DNA of 64,000 nt from Paenibacillus rhizosphaerae (GCF_014192015.1 NZ_JACHXJ010000003.1:496001-560000), one strand, 5' to 3'; shown: positions 41,255-49,837, counted from the first letter of the stretch. Numbers and translations are program-made. Notes: a model not told the origin generated them from the sequence alone.

Positions 41255-42412
41255 TTATTTCTTCGAAGGGTCGATATCCTTCGGATTAAGGCCCGCCCAT
41301 ATATTCGGGATGTCCGCCTGCTCGGGGTTCTCAAACACCAGAAAGGCGGTAGGTAAATACCGTTCCCCGTATTCCGATGACGGTTTGTTTACAATCTCAT
41401 TGTCCTTGACCAGCACGGTGGAGGACCCTCCGTCCAGATTGGCGGCGATCACCGCCCCGTGCTTCAGCATGATCTGCTGAACGTCGTATAAATTGGCTCC
41501 GACGCTGTACGTCGGCTGTCTTCCATCGATGACGACAAACAGGATGGCCCCGTCCTCACGCTGGCCCATGGCGGTCCGCGGCGCGATGCCCCAGCCTTCG
41601 GCGGCATTCTTGATGAGTCCTTTGCCGTTGACGATGATCCTCGGCTGAAACGTCACCGCTTCCTGAATCCCCATCCGGTCCAATTCCTTCAGCGAATAAT
41701 TGCCGGCGATCATTTTGCCGTCACGGTCAATGCCTACCACCTGGGTGGTCGCATTTTTTCCCAATCCGTTGTAATACAGCTTCCCCTGCGATATGACGAT
41801 GCCGATCGGCTTAAAGCCGTTCCCTTTCCAGTTCGGATCGGCGAATCCGCCTCCGTTCACGCCGGCAATCGCGCCGTAGCGCTTGACCATACTGGAGACT
41901 TTCTCGCCTTTGCCGCGCTTTGCAGGAACGCCAAGTCGGATTTTTTTCGGATCGTGAACGGTCATTACATAGCCGTGGTAACCTTTACCCGAGACTTCCT
42001 CAATCTCCACAAGAGGCGGCTTCTCCGTCTCCTTGCCGGCTTCGGCGGAAGCCGTCTGGGTTTGCACCGGCAGTTTGATCTGGTGCGTATCCTTTTCGAC
42101 GCCCATGGCTTCAAACCGCTTGTTGTATTCCGCTACGCGCTTGTTCAGCTCGTCCTGTCCAATAATATACTTCGCCAAATAGCGATGCTGTGTCGTTATG
42201 AGCGTATCCGCGATCAGGTAACGAAAATGATTGCCGGATACCGTCAGGAACAACCACGCGACTGCCGCGGCACCGACCAGAACCAGGCTCCAGAACAAGC
42301 GTATGCTGAATCGCAGGAAACCTCCCTTTTTCTTTTTCCTTTTCTTTGTCCCTTTTGGAGCGGACCGTTGGTTTCTGACGCTTGAACGTTTGGGCAGCGA
42401 TGCGTGCTCCAT
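41255..42412 (-). CDS. NAGPA-domain phosphodiester glycosidase family protein, membrane-anchored
   Basis: The 385-residue protein has a basic cytoplasmic N-terminus (KKRKKKKGGFLRF), one membrane anchor (LFWSLVLVGAAAVAWLFLTV) and an exterior domain of the NAGPA/DUF2233 phosphodiester glycosidase family. That domain shows AGVNGGGFADPNWKGNG, QPRIIVNGKG, GWGIAPRTAMGQREDG, LDGGSSTVLV and GERYLPTAFLVF. Family members act on N-acetylglucosamine phosphodiesters, often in cell-wall or exopolysaccharide contexts; the substrate here is unknown. The ATG at 42412 is supported by GGGGGA seven bases upstream. The next gene upstream is the peptidoglycan deacetylase pdaA, behind a terminator. Confidence 0.9.
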   Translation of the reverse strand: MEHASLPKRSSVRNQRSAPKGTKKRKKKKGGFLRFSIRLFWSLVLVGAAAVAWLFLTVSGNHFRYLIADTLITTQHRYLAKYIIGQDELNKRVAEYNKRFEAMGVEKDTHQIKLPVQTQTASAEAGKETEKPPLVEIEEVSGKGYHGYVMTVHDPKKIRLGVPAKRGKGEKVSSMVKRYGAIAGVNGGGFADPNWKGNGFKPIGIVISQGKLYYNGLGKNATTQVVGIDRDGKMIAGNYSLKELDRMGIQEAVTFQPRIIVNGKGLIKNAAEGWGIAPRTAMGQREDGAILFVVIDGRQPTYSVGANLYDVQQIMLKHGAVIAANLDGGSSTVLVKDNEIVNKPSSEYGERYLPTAFLVFENPEQADIPNIWAGLNPKDIDPSKK

Positions 42413-42553
42413 CGTTACTTCCCCCATCTCATTAACTCGGGTCCTAAGTCCCACGTAGAATAGACGCGAAATCAGGGAGGAAGGTTTCATATATTCGGGC
42501 ATTATCAACAATAATGTACAAATATTTTCCAAAATCGCCGCAGAAAGAAGCAC

Positions 42554-42586
42554 AAAAAAACGCCGAGCCATCTTGGCCCGGCGTCT
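42554..42586 (-). terminator. Rho-independent terminator of pdaA
   Basis: Read leftward, ACGCCGGGCCA and TGGCTCGGCGT form a stem with a small loop, followed by seven T. It starts about 12 bases after the pdaA stop. Confidence 0.9.
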
Positions 42587-42597
42587 TCTTATTCGGA

Positions 42598-43374
42598 TTA
42601 GTAAGTTGGCCGCTTCAGTTGGTCCAAGCTTTTGAACTCATAGCCCTGCTTACGGGCATCGTCGATGATCCGGGCCAGTGCCTCCGTGTTATCCTTCGAA
42701 ATGGAGTGCAGCAGAATGACCGCTCCCGGATGCAGCTGCGCCATCACTTGACGGTAGGCATAGTCAGCCCCTTTCTGATCGTTCACGTCCCAATCCTTGT
42801 ACGCTACGGACCAGAATACCGTCGTATAGCCTTCTGCGCGTGATGCCGCAAGTGTGCGGTCGCTGAAAATCCCCCGGGGAGGACGAACGTATGCCATCTC
42901 CTTCTGGCGGGTTGTCCCGGTTACGCTCTGTTTGACCTTATCCAGCTCTTCCTTGAGCTGCGCGTTGGAAATCTGGGTCATATCCGGATGCGTCCAGGAA
43001 TGATTGCCTACCAGATGGCCCTCGGTTACCATCCGGGTTACGAGTTCTGGCTTGTCCTTCACATAATGTCCCGTCAGGAAAAAGATCGCCGGCACCTTCT
43101 TTTCTTTCAAGACGTCCAGTATTTTAGGGGTGAACCCATTTTCATACCCGTTGTCAAACGTCAAATACAGCTCTTTCTGGGTTGTATCCCCCAGGAAGAT
43201 CGCGCCGTTCTTCTGCAGAATGTCTTTAAAGCCTTCTTCGTTGATGGAAGGTAGCTGACCGTTCCTGCTTTTCTTAAAGCCAAAATGATAAGGGCTGTCC
43301 GCAGCCGCTGTCTCCTGGAAAAATCCGCAGCACAGTAACAGTGCGGCAACCGCAGCAAACGCAAAACGCTTCAT
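42598..43374 (-). CDS. pdaA: Polysaccharide deacetylase PdaA, muramic delta-lactam synthesis
   Basis: PdaA removes acetyl from N-acetylmuramic acid in the spore cortex, a step needed for muramic-delta-lactam formation and germination. The 258-residue product has a signal peptide (MKRFAFAAVAALLLCCGFF, then TAAA) and a NodB-type domain: LYLTFDNGYENG (the FDNGY of PdaA in place of TFDDG), the metal motif NHSWTHPDM, RPPRGIFS, FWSVAYKDWD and VILLHSIS. CAGGGGG precedes the ATG. It stands alone behind a terminator. Confidence 0.94.
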   Translation of the reverse strand: MKRFAFAAVAALLLCCGFFQETAAADSPYHFGFKKSRNGQLPSINEEGFKDILQKNGAIFLGDTTQKELYLTFDNGYENGFTPKILDVLKEKKVPAIFFLTGHYVKDKPELVTRMVTEGHLVGNHSWTHPDMTQISNAQLKEELDKVKQSVTGTTRQKEMAYVRPPRGIFSDRTLAASRAEGYTTVFWSVAYKDWDVNDQKGADYAYRQVMAQLHPGAVILLHSISKDNTEALARIIDDARKQGYEFKSLDQLKRPTY

Positions 43375-43459
43375 CTTGAAATTTCCCCCTGCATTGGATT
43401 ATGGGCACTCAAAGCTATAACGTAATATGCCACATCCGTTACAAAGTTATGTGATATGT

Positions 43460-43846
43460 TCAAAATGGCAGCCGCCGGAGGACGGATTCGATCACCTGAA
43501 TAAAGTGCTTAATGTAGAATGGCTTCGTAATGTATTCGATAAAACCTGCCTGTCTCCCCTTAGCGATATCCGATTTCATCGCATAAGAGCTGACGGCTAC
43601 CACCGGGATTGCCCTTGTCTTCTCGTTGGCCTGGAGGCACGCTAGAGCATCGTATCCATTCATTCCGGGCAGCTGGATGTCCATGATGATCAGATCGGGG
43701 CATCTGGCCGTGGCGAACTCTACCGCCTCCTCCCCCGTACTGGCCTCCCACATGGTGGCGTTCGGAATTTTTTTGAAAATATGCCGCAAGAGAGCCATAT
43801 TAATTCCGTCGTCCTCCACGCATAAAATGTGATAATTGCTCTTCAT
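43460..43846 (-). CDS. Single-domain response regulator (receiver only)
   Basis: The 128-residue CheY-like receiver has no output domain. The acidic pocket is E11-D12-D13, the phosphorylation site Asp56 in DLIIMDIQLPG, the switch Ser in VAVSSYAM and Lys108 in YITKPF. The ATG at 43846 has GGGAGG nine bases upstream. No sensor kinase lies nearby. A strong terminator sits between this gene and the upstream DUF2294 gene, ending about 22 bases before the ATG, so expression must come from readthrough or a very close promoter. Confidence 0.9.
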   Translation of the reverse strand: MKSNYHILCVEDDGINMALLRHIFKKIPNATMWEASTGEEAVEFATARCPDLIIMDIQLPGMNGYDALACLQANEKTRAIPVVAVSSYAMKSDIAKGRQAGFIEYITKPFYIKHFIQVIESVLRRLPF

Positions 43847-43867
43847 TTTCTTAAACCTCCCAGCATG

Positions 43868-43910
43868 AAAAAAAGCCAAAGAAAGAGCATTCCGGCTCCT
43901 TCTTTGGCTC
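43868..43910 (-). terminator. Rho-independent terminator directly before the response regulator gene
   Basis: Read leftward, AGCCAAAGAA pairs with TTCTTTGGCT, with a small inner GAGC/GCTC stem, followed by seven T. The T run ends about eight bases before the ribosome binding site of the response regulator. It may terminate the DUF2294 transcript or act as an attenuator. Confidence 0.88.
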
Positions 43911-43962
43911 ATGTTCAGCTCATGGTCGATCCATGTCTGACCCATTACCGCCAGGTGACCGC

Positions 43963-44643
43963 CTAATCTTGGAATGTGCAGGCAATCACGCTTTTATCTT
44001 TATCAAAGTCCCAGTCCACGTAAAAATCGACTATGGTCCGGCCTAAAATTGTCCCGAGCTTGGTTTCTTCCTCGAAATACCGCTTCTCCAGCTTTCTCTT
44101 GGTAGTCCGCAATACTTCATCAAAACCGGTACTGATTAATTCCTTCTCGATCAAGATCAGAATTCCTTCCCGAACGACAAATAAAGTTTTGGGATTCATC
44201 CACCAGGAATACACCTTCTCCGGTACCTTCTGTACAATGCCTGTAATCCGGCTGATTTCCTTATGTAGTGCTTCACGCCCCGTATAATCCTCGGTTTCGA
44301 TAGTCTGGTCCGCCATGAGTCCGATAATGATGCCCGAAGCGTTATGTAGTCCCCAGTCATAGTAGATCTCTTCCAGCCGGATATCCATTTCCTTCTCCAG
44401 ATACGCCTTCAATTCAGGAAGCAAGGACTCCATCAGCAGTTCGCGGGTATATCGAAAAGCTTTCTCCTCTTCCTGGTTTAATAGAAACTTCTCGACCGGC
44501 CCGATAAAATTGCGGATATGGAGTGCGATCCCATATTTCCCGACGGATACGTGCACCGATTCCGGCCCTTTGCCGAACCTGTCCCTTAACAGTTTGCCGG
44601 TATAAGCCGCGATTTGGTTCGTGTGATTGGCTGTATACAACAT
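43963..44643 (-). CDS. Protein with two tandem DUF2294-like domains
   Basis: The 226-residue protein appears to contain two copies of the same domain. Copy one spans about 1-110 (IAAYTGKLLRDRFGKGPESVHV, GIALHIRNFIGPVEKFLL). Copy two spans about 120-226 (ITGIVQKVPEKVYSWW, LFVVREGILILIEKELISTG, LGTILGRTIVDFYVDWDFD). DUF2294 proteins are mostly single-domain and of unknown function. The ATG at 44643 is chosen because AAGGAG lies nine bases upstream; the longer reading lacks a site. It is soluble, with no signal peptide. Confidence 0.78.
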   Translation of the reverse strand: MLYTANHTNQIAAYTGKLLRDRFGKGPESVHVSVGKYGIALHIRNFIGPVEKFLLNQEEEKAFRYTRELLMESLLPELKAYLEKEMDIRLEEIYYDWGLHNASGIIIGLMADQTIETEDYTGREALHKEISRITGIVQKVPEKVYSWWMNPKTLFVVREGILILIEKELISTGFDEVLRTTKRKLEKRYFEEETKLGTILGRTIVDFYVDWDFDKDKSVIACTFQD

Positions 44644-44728
44644 GACAGCTCTCTCCTTCTCATCATAGTGCATCGCTTTCGTGAATTCAATTGATTTCAT
44701 CTTGTGTCATTATCAAGAGGTATATACC

Positions 44729-44762
44729 CAAAAAGATACCGGGCACAATCAGGTGCGCCCGG
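44729..44762 (-). terminator. Rho-independent terminator of the DUF4349 lipoprotein gene
   Basis: Read leftward, CCGGGCGCAC pairs with GTGCCCGG with one bulge, followed by TATCTTTTTGG. It begins about 30 bases after the stop codon. Confidence 0.72.
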
Positions 44763-44790
44763 CTTACTTCTTTCATTCCTTAGGATGGCG

Positions 44791-45957
44791 TTATTTATGG
44801 GTGTCGGAATCCGTGTCGGAGTCCGGGCCAGAATCGGGATCGGGTTCCTTCGGATCCGGCTCGCTTCGTTCCGCCTGTGCAGAATCTGCTTCCTCCTGCT
44901 GCTGTCCTGTAGGGCCGGACAGTCTATGGCGCTCCTCTTTCCAAGTCTTCCTCCGCTCGGCGGCTTCAGCCCGTTGCTGCTTCCGGCCTTTGCGGACGAT
45001 CCAAACGATAAGGAGCACGATCGCGGCAAGAATCAGTACAGGAACGGCTCCCGACAGGATGACGATGATCCACTGGACCATCTGCGTCAGCACGTCCATG
45101 CTTCCCTGCAGCGCATCTCCCGCACGCTTGCCAAGGGGGGCCTGCTGCCGATCGGGCTCGGCTTTGGGCAGCGTCTTCTCAGGCTGGTAAATGCGCAGCT
45201 CCACCGTGGAATAAGCCACATTCTGATCAATATAGCGCATGCGGCCCTTGATCTGCTCGATCTCTTCCTGAACCCTCTCCAGCTCTTTAGCAAACGCCAC
45301 GAGGTCGCTGGTCTTCGTGGCCTTTTTCATAAAAGCGATATACTGCTCCTCCATAATCTGCTTGGCTTTGAGCCTTGCCTGCAGATCCACGTATTCCTCG
45401 GACACGTCCTGGCCTTCAATGCTGCGCTGAAGGGAATCGTGCTTGATCTGCTCAAGCCGGCTCAAAAAGGACGAGAAGCCCGATGCAGGAACCTTGAGAA
45501 TAAAGGTACCGCCCCGCTCACTGGCTGAATCCGTTTCGGAAAAATTGACGATATAACCGCCCGACAGCGTTACCATATTTCTCACCTCGGTCTGCGCCTT
45601 GGCATAGTCCTGAATCTCCATTACCAGATGCGCCTTATAGATGAGCTTCTTGTTTAACCCGCCGGCCAGGTCCTGGGCGGTGAAGCCGGCCTCCGGCGCC
45701 GTGTCCGCCTCCAAAGCCTTTACCGTATCGGCCTGCTTCGCGTCGGCCGAATTCGCCGGCGTCTGCACAGCCGTCGATGCTGCCGAGGATTGCTGGTCCT
45801 GAACTGCAGCAGTGTTCGCCGCATGGTCTGAGACAGCGGAGCTTTCGACGGTCCCGCCGGCGCTGCTGGCGCTGTCCTTTGAACTCCCCGACGAGCAGCC
45901 GGTAACCAACAGAATAACTAACATGAATGCAGCAAGCCATGACCCCCAAGTGCGCAT
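44791..45957 (-). CDS. DUF4349 membrane-associated lipoprotein
   Basis: The 388-residue protein has a lipoprotein signal (LAAFMLVILLVTGCSSG, lipidated Cys21), a Ser/Ala/Gln-rich spacer and the DUF4349 domain (about 110-280). That domain shows NKKLIYKAHLVMEIQDYAKA, GGYIVNFSETDSASERGGTF and a long coiled coil with QARLKAKQIMEEQYIAFM. One membrane helix (VLILAAIVLLIVWIV) follows, then a basic stretch and a highly acidic tail with Asp/Pro/Ser repeats (EPDPDSGPDSDTDSDTHK). The helix puts the tail in the cytoplasm. Function is unknown. GAGGAGG precedes the ATG. Confidence 0.88.
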   Translation of the reverse strand: MRTWGSWLAAFMLVILLVTGCSSGSSKDSASSAGGTVESSAVSDHAANTAAVQDQQSSAASTAVQTPANSADAKQADTVKALEADTAPEAGFTAQDLAGGLNKKLIYKAHLVMEIQDYAKAQTEVRNMVTLSGGYIVNFSETDSASERGGTFILKVPASGFSSFLSRLEQIKHDSLQRSIEGQDVSEEYVDLQARLKAKQIMEEQYIAFMKKATKTSDLVAFAKELERVQEEIEQIKGRMRYIDQNVAYSTVELRIYQPEKTLPKAEPDRQQAPLGKRAGDALQGSMDVLTQMVQWIIVILSGAVPVLILAAIVLLIVWIVRKGRKQQRAEAAERRKTWKEERHRLSGPTGQQQEEADSAQAERSEPDPKEPDPDSGPDSDTDSDTHK

Positions 45958-46035
45958 ACTTCATTCCTCCTCAGAAATGGAAAATATTTTATATTTTCCT
46001 ATCTAACGTCAGAAGGACTTCGAAGGTTGCGGCCC

Positions 46036-46074
46036 TAAAAAGAAAAAAGGCCCCCGGGTGTAACCCGGAAGGCT
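46036..46074 (-). terminator. Rho-independent terminator of the SDR gene
   Basis: Read leftward, GCCTTCCGGGT pairs with CCCGGGGGC around a TACA loop, then TTTTTTCTTTTT. It begins about 40 bases after the stop codon. Confidence 0.88.
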
Positions 46075-46116
46075 CCTAGGCTTCATTTATATGCGTATAG
46101 ATTCGCCGGATCACAA

Positions 46117-46869
46117 TCAGGTCGCGGATACGCCGCCGTCGATGGCCAGCTCGGCGCCGGTAATAAAGGAGGATTCGTCGGATGCCAGGAACAGCACGCC
46201 GGCCGCAATGTTCTCCGGTTTGCCCAAGCGAGGCAGCGGCGTTTTGGAGCGGAACCAGCCCGTCATCTGGTCGCTCGCAAACAATCCTTCCGTCATCGGG
46301 GTTTCAATGTACCCGGGATGGATCGAATTGCAGCGGATATTGTCCTTGCCGTAATCTACGGCCACTGCCTTCGTCAGCATCCGGACAGCGCCCTTACTTG
46401 CGGTGTAAGGTCCTGCTCCGTTGCTTCCCGTCAGCCCGGCAATCGAAGAAATATTGATGATAGAGCCTCCGCCCCCGCGCTGCATCACCGGTACCACGTA
46501 TTTCAAACCGAGAAAGCCGCCTGTCAGGTTGATGGACATCACCTTGTCCCAATCCTGCATGGTCGTGTCCACGAGCGATTTGGCCAGCGAGATGCCGGCA
46601 TTATTGACGAGAACGTCGATCGTGCCGAACGCTTTGACCGTTTCGTCCACGATATGCTGCCACTCCTCCTCGGAGGTAACGTTATGACGGAATCCGATAG
46701 CCTCTCCGCCCTGCTGCTTGATCTCCTCCACGACAGCCTGGATTTTGTCCTCCTGAATGTCGGTGACGACCACCTTGGCCCCTTCCTGTGCCAACAGAAT
46801 GGCATCCGCCTTGCCCATGCCTCCGGCTGCTCCGGTGACGATCGCGACTTTCCCCTGTACTCTGCCCAT
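46117..46869 (-). CDS. Short-chain dehydrogenase/reductase (SDR)
   Basis: The 250-residue NAD(P)-dependent oxidoreductase of the classical SDR family has the cofactor loop TGAAGGMGKA, Asp after the second strand (VVVTDIQED, favouring NAD), NNAGIS, the catalytic Ser in INISSIAG, the YTASK Tyr-Lys pair and PGYIETPM. Its substrate cannot be told from sequence. The ATG at 46869 lies behind GGGAG. The divergent TetR gene and the palindrome inside its leader indicate repression by that regulator. Confidence 0.93.
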   Translation of the reverse strand: MGRVQGKVAIVTGAAGGMGKADAILLAQEGAKVVVTDIQEDKIQAVVEEIKQQGGEAIGFRHNVTSEEEWQHIVDETVKAFGTIDVLVNNAGISLAKSLVDTTMQDWDKVMSINLTGGFLGLKYVVPVMQRGGGGSIINISSIAGLTGSNGAGPYTASKGAVRMLTKAVAVDYGKDNIRCNSIHPGYIETPMTEGLFASDQMTGWFRSKTPLPRLGKPENIAAGVLFLASDESSFITGAELAIDGGVSAT

Positions 46870-46969
46870 ATTGTTAAGACTCCCTTCTCCTATTTTCTCC
46901 ACAATGATTACGAACGAGGCAATATCCAGCCCAGGTCGGGCGGGCATTACCTTGTAAAACCAAAGGTCG

Positions 46970-46986
46970 TGATAGTGATACTATCA
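46970..46986. promoter_or_regulatory. TetR-type operator: perfect 7-3-7 palindrome
   Basis: TGATAGT-GAT-ACTATCA is a perfect inverted repeat. It sits just downstream of the SDR promoter, covering the first transcribed bases, and between the divergent SDR and TetR genes. This is the standard position for a TetR-family repressor site. Confidence 0.72.
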
Positions 46987-46997
46987 TGACAAAACCA

Positions 46998-47026
46998 ATT
47001 ATATCACTGCACATTTTTCACTTCAA
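46998..47026 (-). promoter_or_regulatory. Sigma-A promoter of the SDR gene
   Basis: On the reverse strand TTGAAG (47021-47026) and a perfect TATAAT (46998-47003) are 17 bases apart. Transcription would start near 46991, directly before the palindrome. Confidence 0.7.
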
Positions 47027-47097
47027 TCTTTGTCACATTTATCCCTTCGGTTCCCGGTTGGCGTACACCGGGGCCACGTTGACTTCTCCTGGCGGTT

Positions 47098-47125
47098 TTG
47101 ATAGCATTTTTTACGATTTTATCTT
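47098..47125 (+). promoter_or_regulatory. Weak promoter candidate for the TetR gene
   Basis: TTGATA (47098-47103) and TATCTT (47120-47125) are 16 bases apart. The palindromic operator is over 100 bases upstream, so autoregulation through that site would be indirect. Confidence 0.4.
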
Positions 47126-47155
47126 TACATCCGGAAGGCGAGTTGACTCACAATT

Positions 47156-47830
47156 ATGGATCCGAAGACAAGATGGGAACAGGAACGGCTGGAAGGTAAA
47201 AAAGCGCGAGAGAGCAGCATTATCGAAGCAGCGGAGCGGGTCTTCAACCGCAAAGGGATCGATAAAGCGACCATGCGGGATATCGCTGCGGAAGACAACG
47301 TAGGCATCGCCACGGTGTTCCGATATTTTCCAAAGAAGGACAAGCTGATCGTCGCGGTCGCCACGCATTTGATCAGCCTGGAGGAAGAGGCGTTCCGGGC
47401 GATTGCCGCCACACCGGTGACGGGCATCGACAAGCTCGAAGCGCTGCTGGATCATTTCCTGAATCTCCAACTGCCGGAATTGAGCAGCAGGAGCCGGTTC
47501 CTTGAGGCGTTTGAAAGCTATGCCGCCCAGCAGGCCGAGCCGCTGGAGGATATTCAGCAGTACAACGACGTCCACCGCAGGGTTTCCGAAGCATTCGCCG
47601 AAATTATTTCCAGCTGCATTCAGGACGGCTCGGTGCGCTCAGATCTCCCCATGGAAGAAACCCTGTCGACCGTGGTCAATGCGTTCGGCATCTTTTCGAA
47701 AAAGCTGTCTCTGCAGCGCAGCATCGTGATGTTTGAGTCCATCGTCAGCGCGGACGTCCAGCTGGACCTGCTGAAACGGATGTTTCTCGACTATTTGCGA
47801 AACCCGGGGTCTTCCTCTTCAAATGTATAA
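47156..47830 (+). CDS. TetR/AcrR-family transcriptional regulator
   Basis: The 224-residue TetR-type repressor has its helix-turn-helix at residues about 20-65 (ESSIIEAAERVFNRKGIDKATM, then IAAEDNVGIATVFRYFPKKDKL). The all-helical ligand domain (about 70-215) ends LKRMFLDYLRNP. It is divergent from the SDR gene and most likely controls it. The ATG has no strong ribosome binding site; GGAAGG lies 17 bases away. The ligand is probably a substrate or product of the SDR enzyme. Confidence 0.92.
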   Translation: MDPKTRWEQERLEGKKARESSIIEAAERVFNRKGIDKATMRDIAAEDNVGIATVFRYFPKKDKLIVAVATHLISLEEEAFRAIAATPVTGIDKLEALLDHFLNLQLPELSSRSRFLEAFESYAAQQAEPLEDIQQYNDVHRRVSEAFAEIISSCIQDGSVRSDLPMEETLSTVVNAFGIFSKKLSLQRSIVMFESIVSADVQLDLLKRMFLDYLRNPGSSSSNV

Positions 47831-47842
47831 CATCCCATGAAC

Positions 47843-47890
47843 AAACAAGCCTGCTTCCCCCGGCTCTCCCGGGCCCAAGCAGGCTTGTTT
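47843..47890. terminator. Bidirectional terminator between the TetR and aldolase genes
   Basis: AAACAAGCCTGCTT (47843-47856) and AAGCAGGCTTGTTT (47877-47890) are exact 14-base reverse complements with an inner CCGG/CCGG stem. T-rich sequence follows in both directions. Confidence 0.9.
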
Positions 47891-47916
47891 CATTTGTTCT
47901 GTGAATGACTTTGCGT

Positions 47917-48780
47917 TTAGAAATCCCCCGCCCGCCCGGCGCAACCGCACAGCCGCATTTTCTCAATCACGGCCGACTTCAGCGCTTTCTTGGCAGGAAC
48001 CATGTATTTCCGTGGATCGTTCTCATCCGGATTCTCGGCAAAGACATGCTTGATGGCGTCGGAGAACAGGATGCGCAGTTCGGTAGCCACGTTCATCTTG
48101 GCCATGCCGAGACTGACCGCCCGCTTCACCTGCTCCTCCGGAATGCCGGAGCCTCCATGCAGGACGAGCGGAACGTCAACGGCTTCGGCAATGCGCCCGA
48201 TCCGGTCGAAATCGATATTCGGCGTCCCCTTGTAGATGCCGTGGGCGGTGCCGATCGCGGGGGCGAGCGTGTGCACGCCGGTGCGCTCCACGAATTCGGC
48301 GCATTCTTTCGGATCGGCGAGCAGGGCATCGCGTTCGTCGACGACGATGTCGTCCTCGACGCCGCCGACCTTGCCGAGCTCCGCCTCCACGTTGATGCCA
48401 ACGGCGTTGGCGGCTTCGACAACCTTCTGGGTCATAGCCACATTTTCCTCAAAAGGGGAATGGGACGCATCGATCATGACGGACGTATAGCCCGCCCGGA
48501 TACAGCTGATAATGACGGAAAATTCGTTACAATGATCTAAATGAAGTGCGATGGGCACGCTGGCGCGGTCCGCCGCCACCCGGGCGGCAGCAGCGATATA
48601 ATCGGCCCCCAGATGCTTGACGGTCCCGACCGTAGACTGGATAATGAGCGGCGACTGTGCTTCTTCGGCCGCCTCGACCACAGCCTGCAGCATTTCCAGC
48701 GTATGCACGTTAAAGGCCCCAATGGCGTAATGTTTAGCCCTTGCTTCTTGCAGTAAAGACGTAGACGAAACGAGTGACAT
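47917..48780 (-). CDS. Class II ketose-bisphosphate aldolase (GatY/KbaY/FbaA type)
   Basis: The 287-residue zinc-dependent aldolase cleaves a ketose bisphosphate, such as tagatose- or fructose-1,6-bisphosphate, to two triose phosphates. Zinc and catalytic motifs are ALHLDHCNEF, VMIDASHSPFEEN, INVEAELGKVGGVED, TAHGIYKG, LVLHGGSGIPEEQ and KMNVATELR. It is the last gene of an operon with a ROK kinase, a DeoR regulator and an AgaS-like isomerase, which favours a tagatose-type substrate from amino-sugar breakdown over a housekeeping role. This assignment is from context. Confidence 0.88.
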   Translation of the reverse strand: MSLVSSTSLLQEARAKHYAIGAFNVHTLEMLQAVVEAAEEAQSPLIIQSTVGTVKHLGADYIAAAARVAADRASVPIALHLDHCNEFSVIISCIRAGYTSVMIDASHSPFEENVAMTQKVVEAANAVGINVEAELGKVGGVEDDIVVDERDALLADPKECAEFVERTGVHTLAPAIGTAHGIYKGTPNIDFDRIGRIAEAVDVPLVLHGGSGIPEEQVKRAVSLGMAKMNVATELRILFSDAIKHVFAENPDENDPRKYMVPAKKALKSAVIEKMRLCGCAGRAGDF

Positions 48781-48802
48781 GGTGTTTTCCCCTTCCCGTT
48801 TG

Positions 48803-49807
48803 TTATGCCTTGCTGTCCTGTGTTAATCCGGTCGATCCGGTATATTTATGCTTGGCGTACATGGCACTCCCGGTCACGCCCGCATCGTCGTTGTGCATGG
48901 CGGGAACGACCTTGAGCCGGTCGCGGTAATCCGGCAGAATCCGGCTCATCAGCTCCCGCTCCAGCGGCTTCAAAATGCGTTCCCCCGCCAGCGCCCCGCC
49001 GCCGCCGATAATGATCATCTCCGGGCTGTTCAGCGAAACGGCGTAGGACAGCGCCCGGCCGAGCAGCGAACCCGCCCGCTCCAGGATGGAAACGGCCAGC
49101 GCATCACCCTGATCGTATGCCCGCGACAAATCCGCCGCCGTCAGCTCCGCGAGGCGTTCGCCCGGAAACCAGCCGCTGAGCACCGTCGGCTCGCCGGATT
49201 CTATCGCTTTTCGGGCCTGCCGCACCATGCCGGAGGCGGAGGCATATGTCTCCAGACAGCCCGTCAAGCCGCAGGGGCATGGATCGCTGAGCCCCTCCAT
49301 GACGATATGCCCCAGCTCCCCGGCCATATGGCGGAAGCCGTAGAACAAGCTCCCCTCATTCACCATGGCCGAGGCGATCCCCGTGCCGATCGTCACACCG
49401 ATGACGTGACCAGTGCCTGCACCGGCTCCATACAGCGCCTCGCCAAACACATACGTTCTGACATCGTTATCGATAAAAACCGGCAGCTGCAGCCTGGCCT
49501 TCAGGCGGCTGGCGGCCGGAAGGTCGCGCCAGCCGAGGTTGCCGGCAAACTTGGCGATGCCTTCCTCGGGATCGACCAGCCCAGGCAGTCCGATCCCGGC
49601 CGCTGTGACGGTTACGGGCCGGCCGTCCTCCCCGCGGTACGAGGCGACCGCTTCCTCGATCATTGCGGCGATTCGCTCCAGTACCGCATCCGGACCGCGT
49701 CCGGCTTCCGTCGGCCGCTTCAGCTTATGAACCACTTGTCCGGCGGAAGATACCAGACCGCATACGATATTCGTTCCGCCGACATCGACTCCCGCAAACA
49801 CTTCCAT
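48803..49807 (-). CDS. ROK-family sugar kinase
   Basis: The 334-residue product has the ROK phosphate-binding start FAGVDVGGTNIVCGLV, IGLPGLVDPEEG, the catalytic FIDNDVRTYVFGEA, HVIGVTIGTGIASAM, the zinc motif CPCGLTGCLETYASA and EMIIIGGGGALAG. No DNA-binding N-terminus is present, so it is a kinase rather than a repressor. The ATG at 49807 is favoured over a GTG three codons earlier by spacing to the GGTG site. Within this operon it could phosphorylate a hexosamine or a ketohexose; sequence alone does not decide. Confidence 0.88.
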   Translation of the reverse strand: MEVFAGVDVGGTNIVCGLVSSAGQVVHKLKRPTEAGRGPDAVLERIAAMIEEAVASYRGEDGRPVTVTAAGIGLPGLVDPEEGIAKFAGNLGWRDLPAASRLKARLQLPVFIDNDVRTYVFGEALYGAGAGTGHVIGVTIGTGIASAMVNEGSLFYGFRHMAGELGHIVMEGLSDPCPCGLTGCLETYASASGMVRQARKAIESGEPTVLSGWFPGERLAELTAADLSRAYDQGDALAVSILERAGSLLGRALSYAVSLNSPEMIIIGGGGALAGERILKPLERELMSRILPDYRDRLKVVPAMHNDDAGVTGSAMYAKHKYTGSTGLTQDSKA

Positions 49808-49837
49808 GCTGAGCACCTGCCCTTATTTCACAGAATG

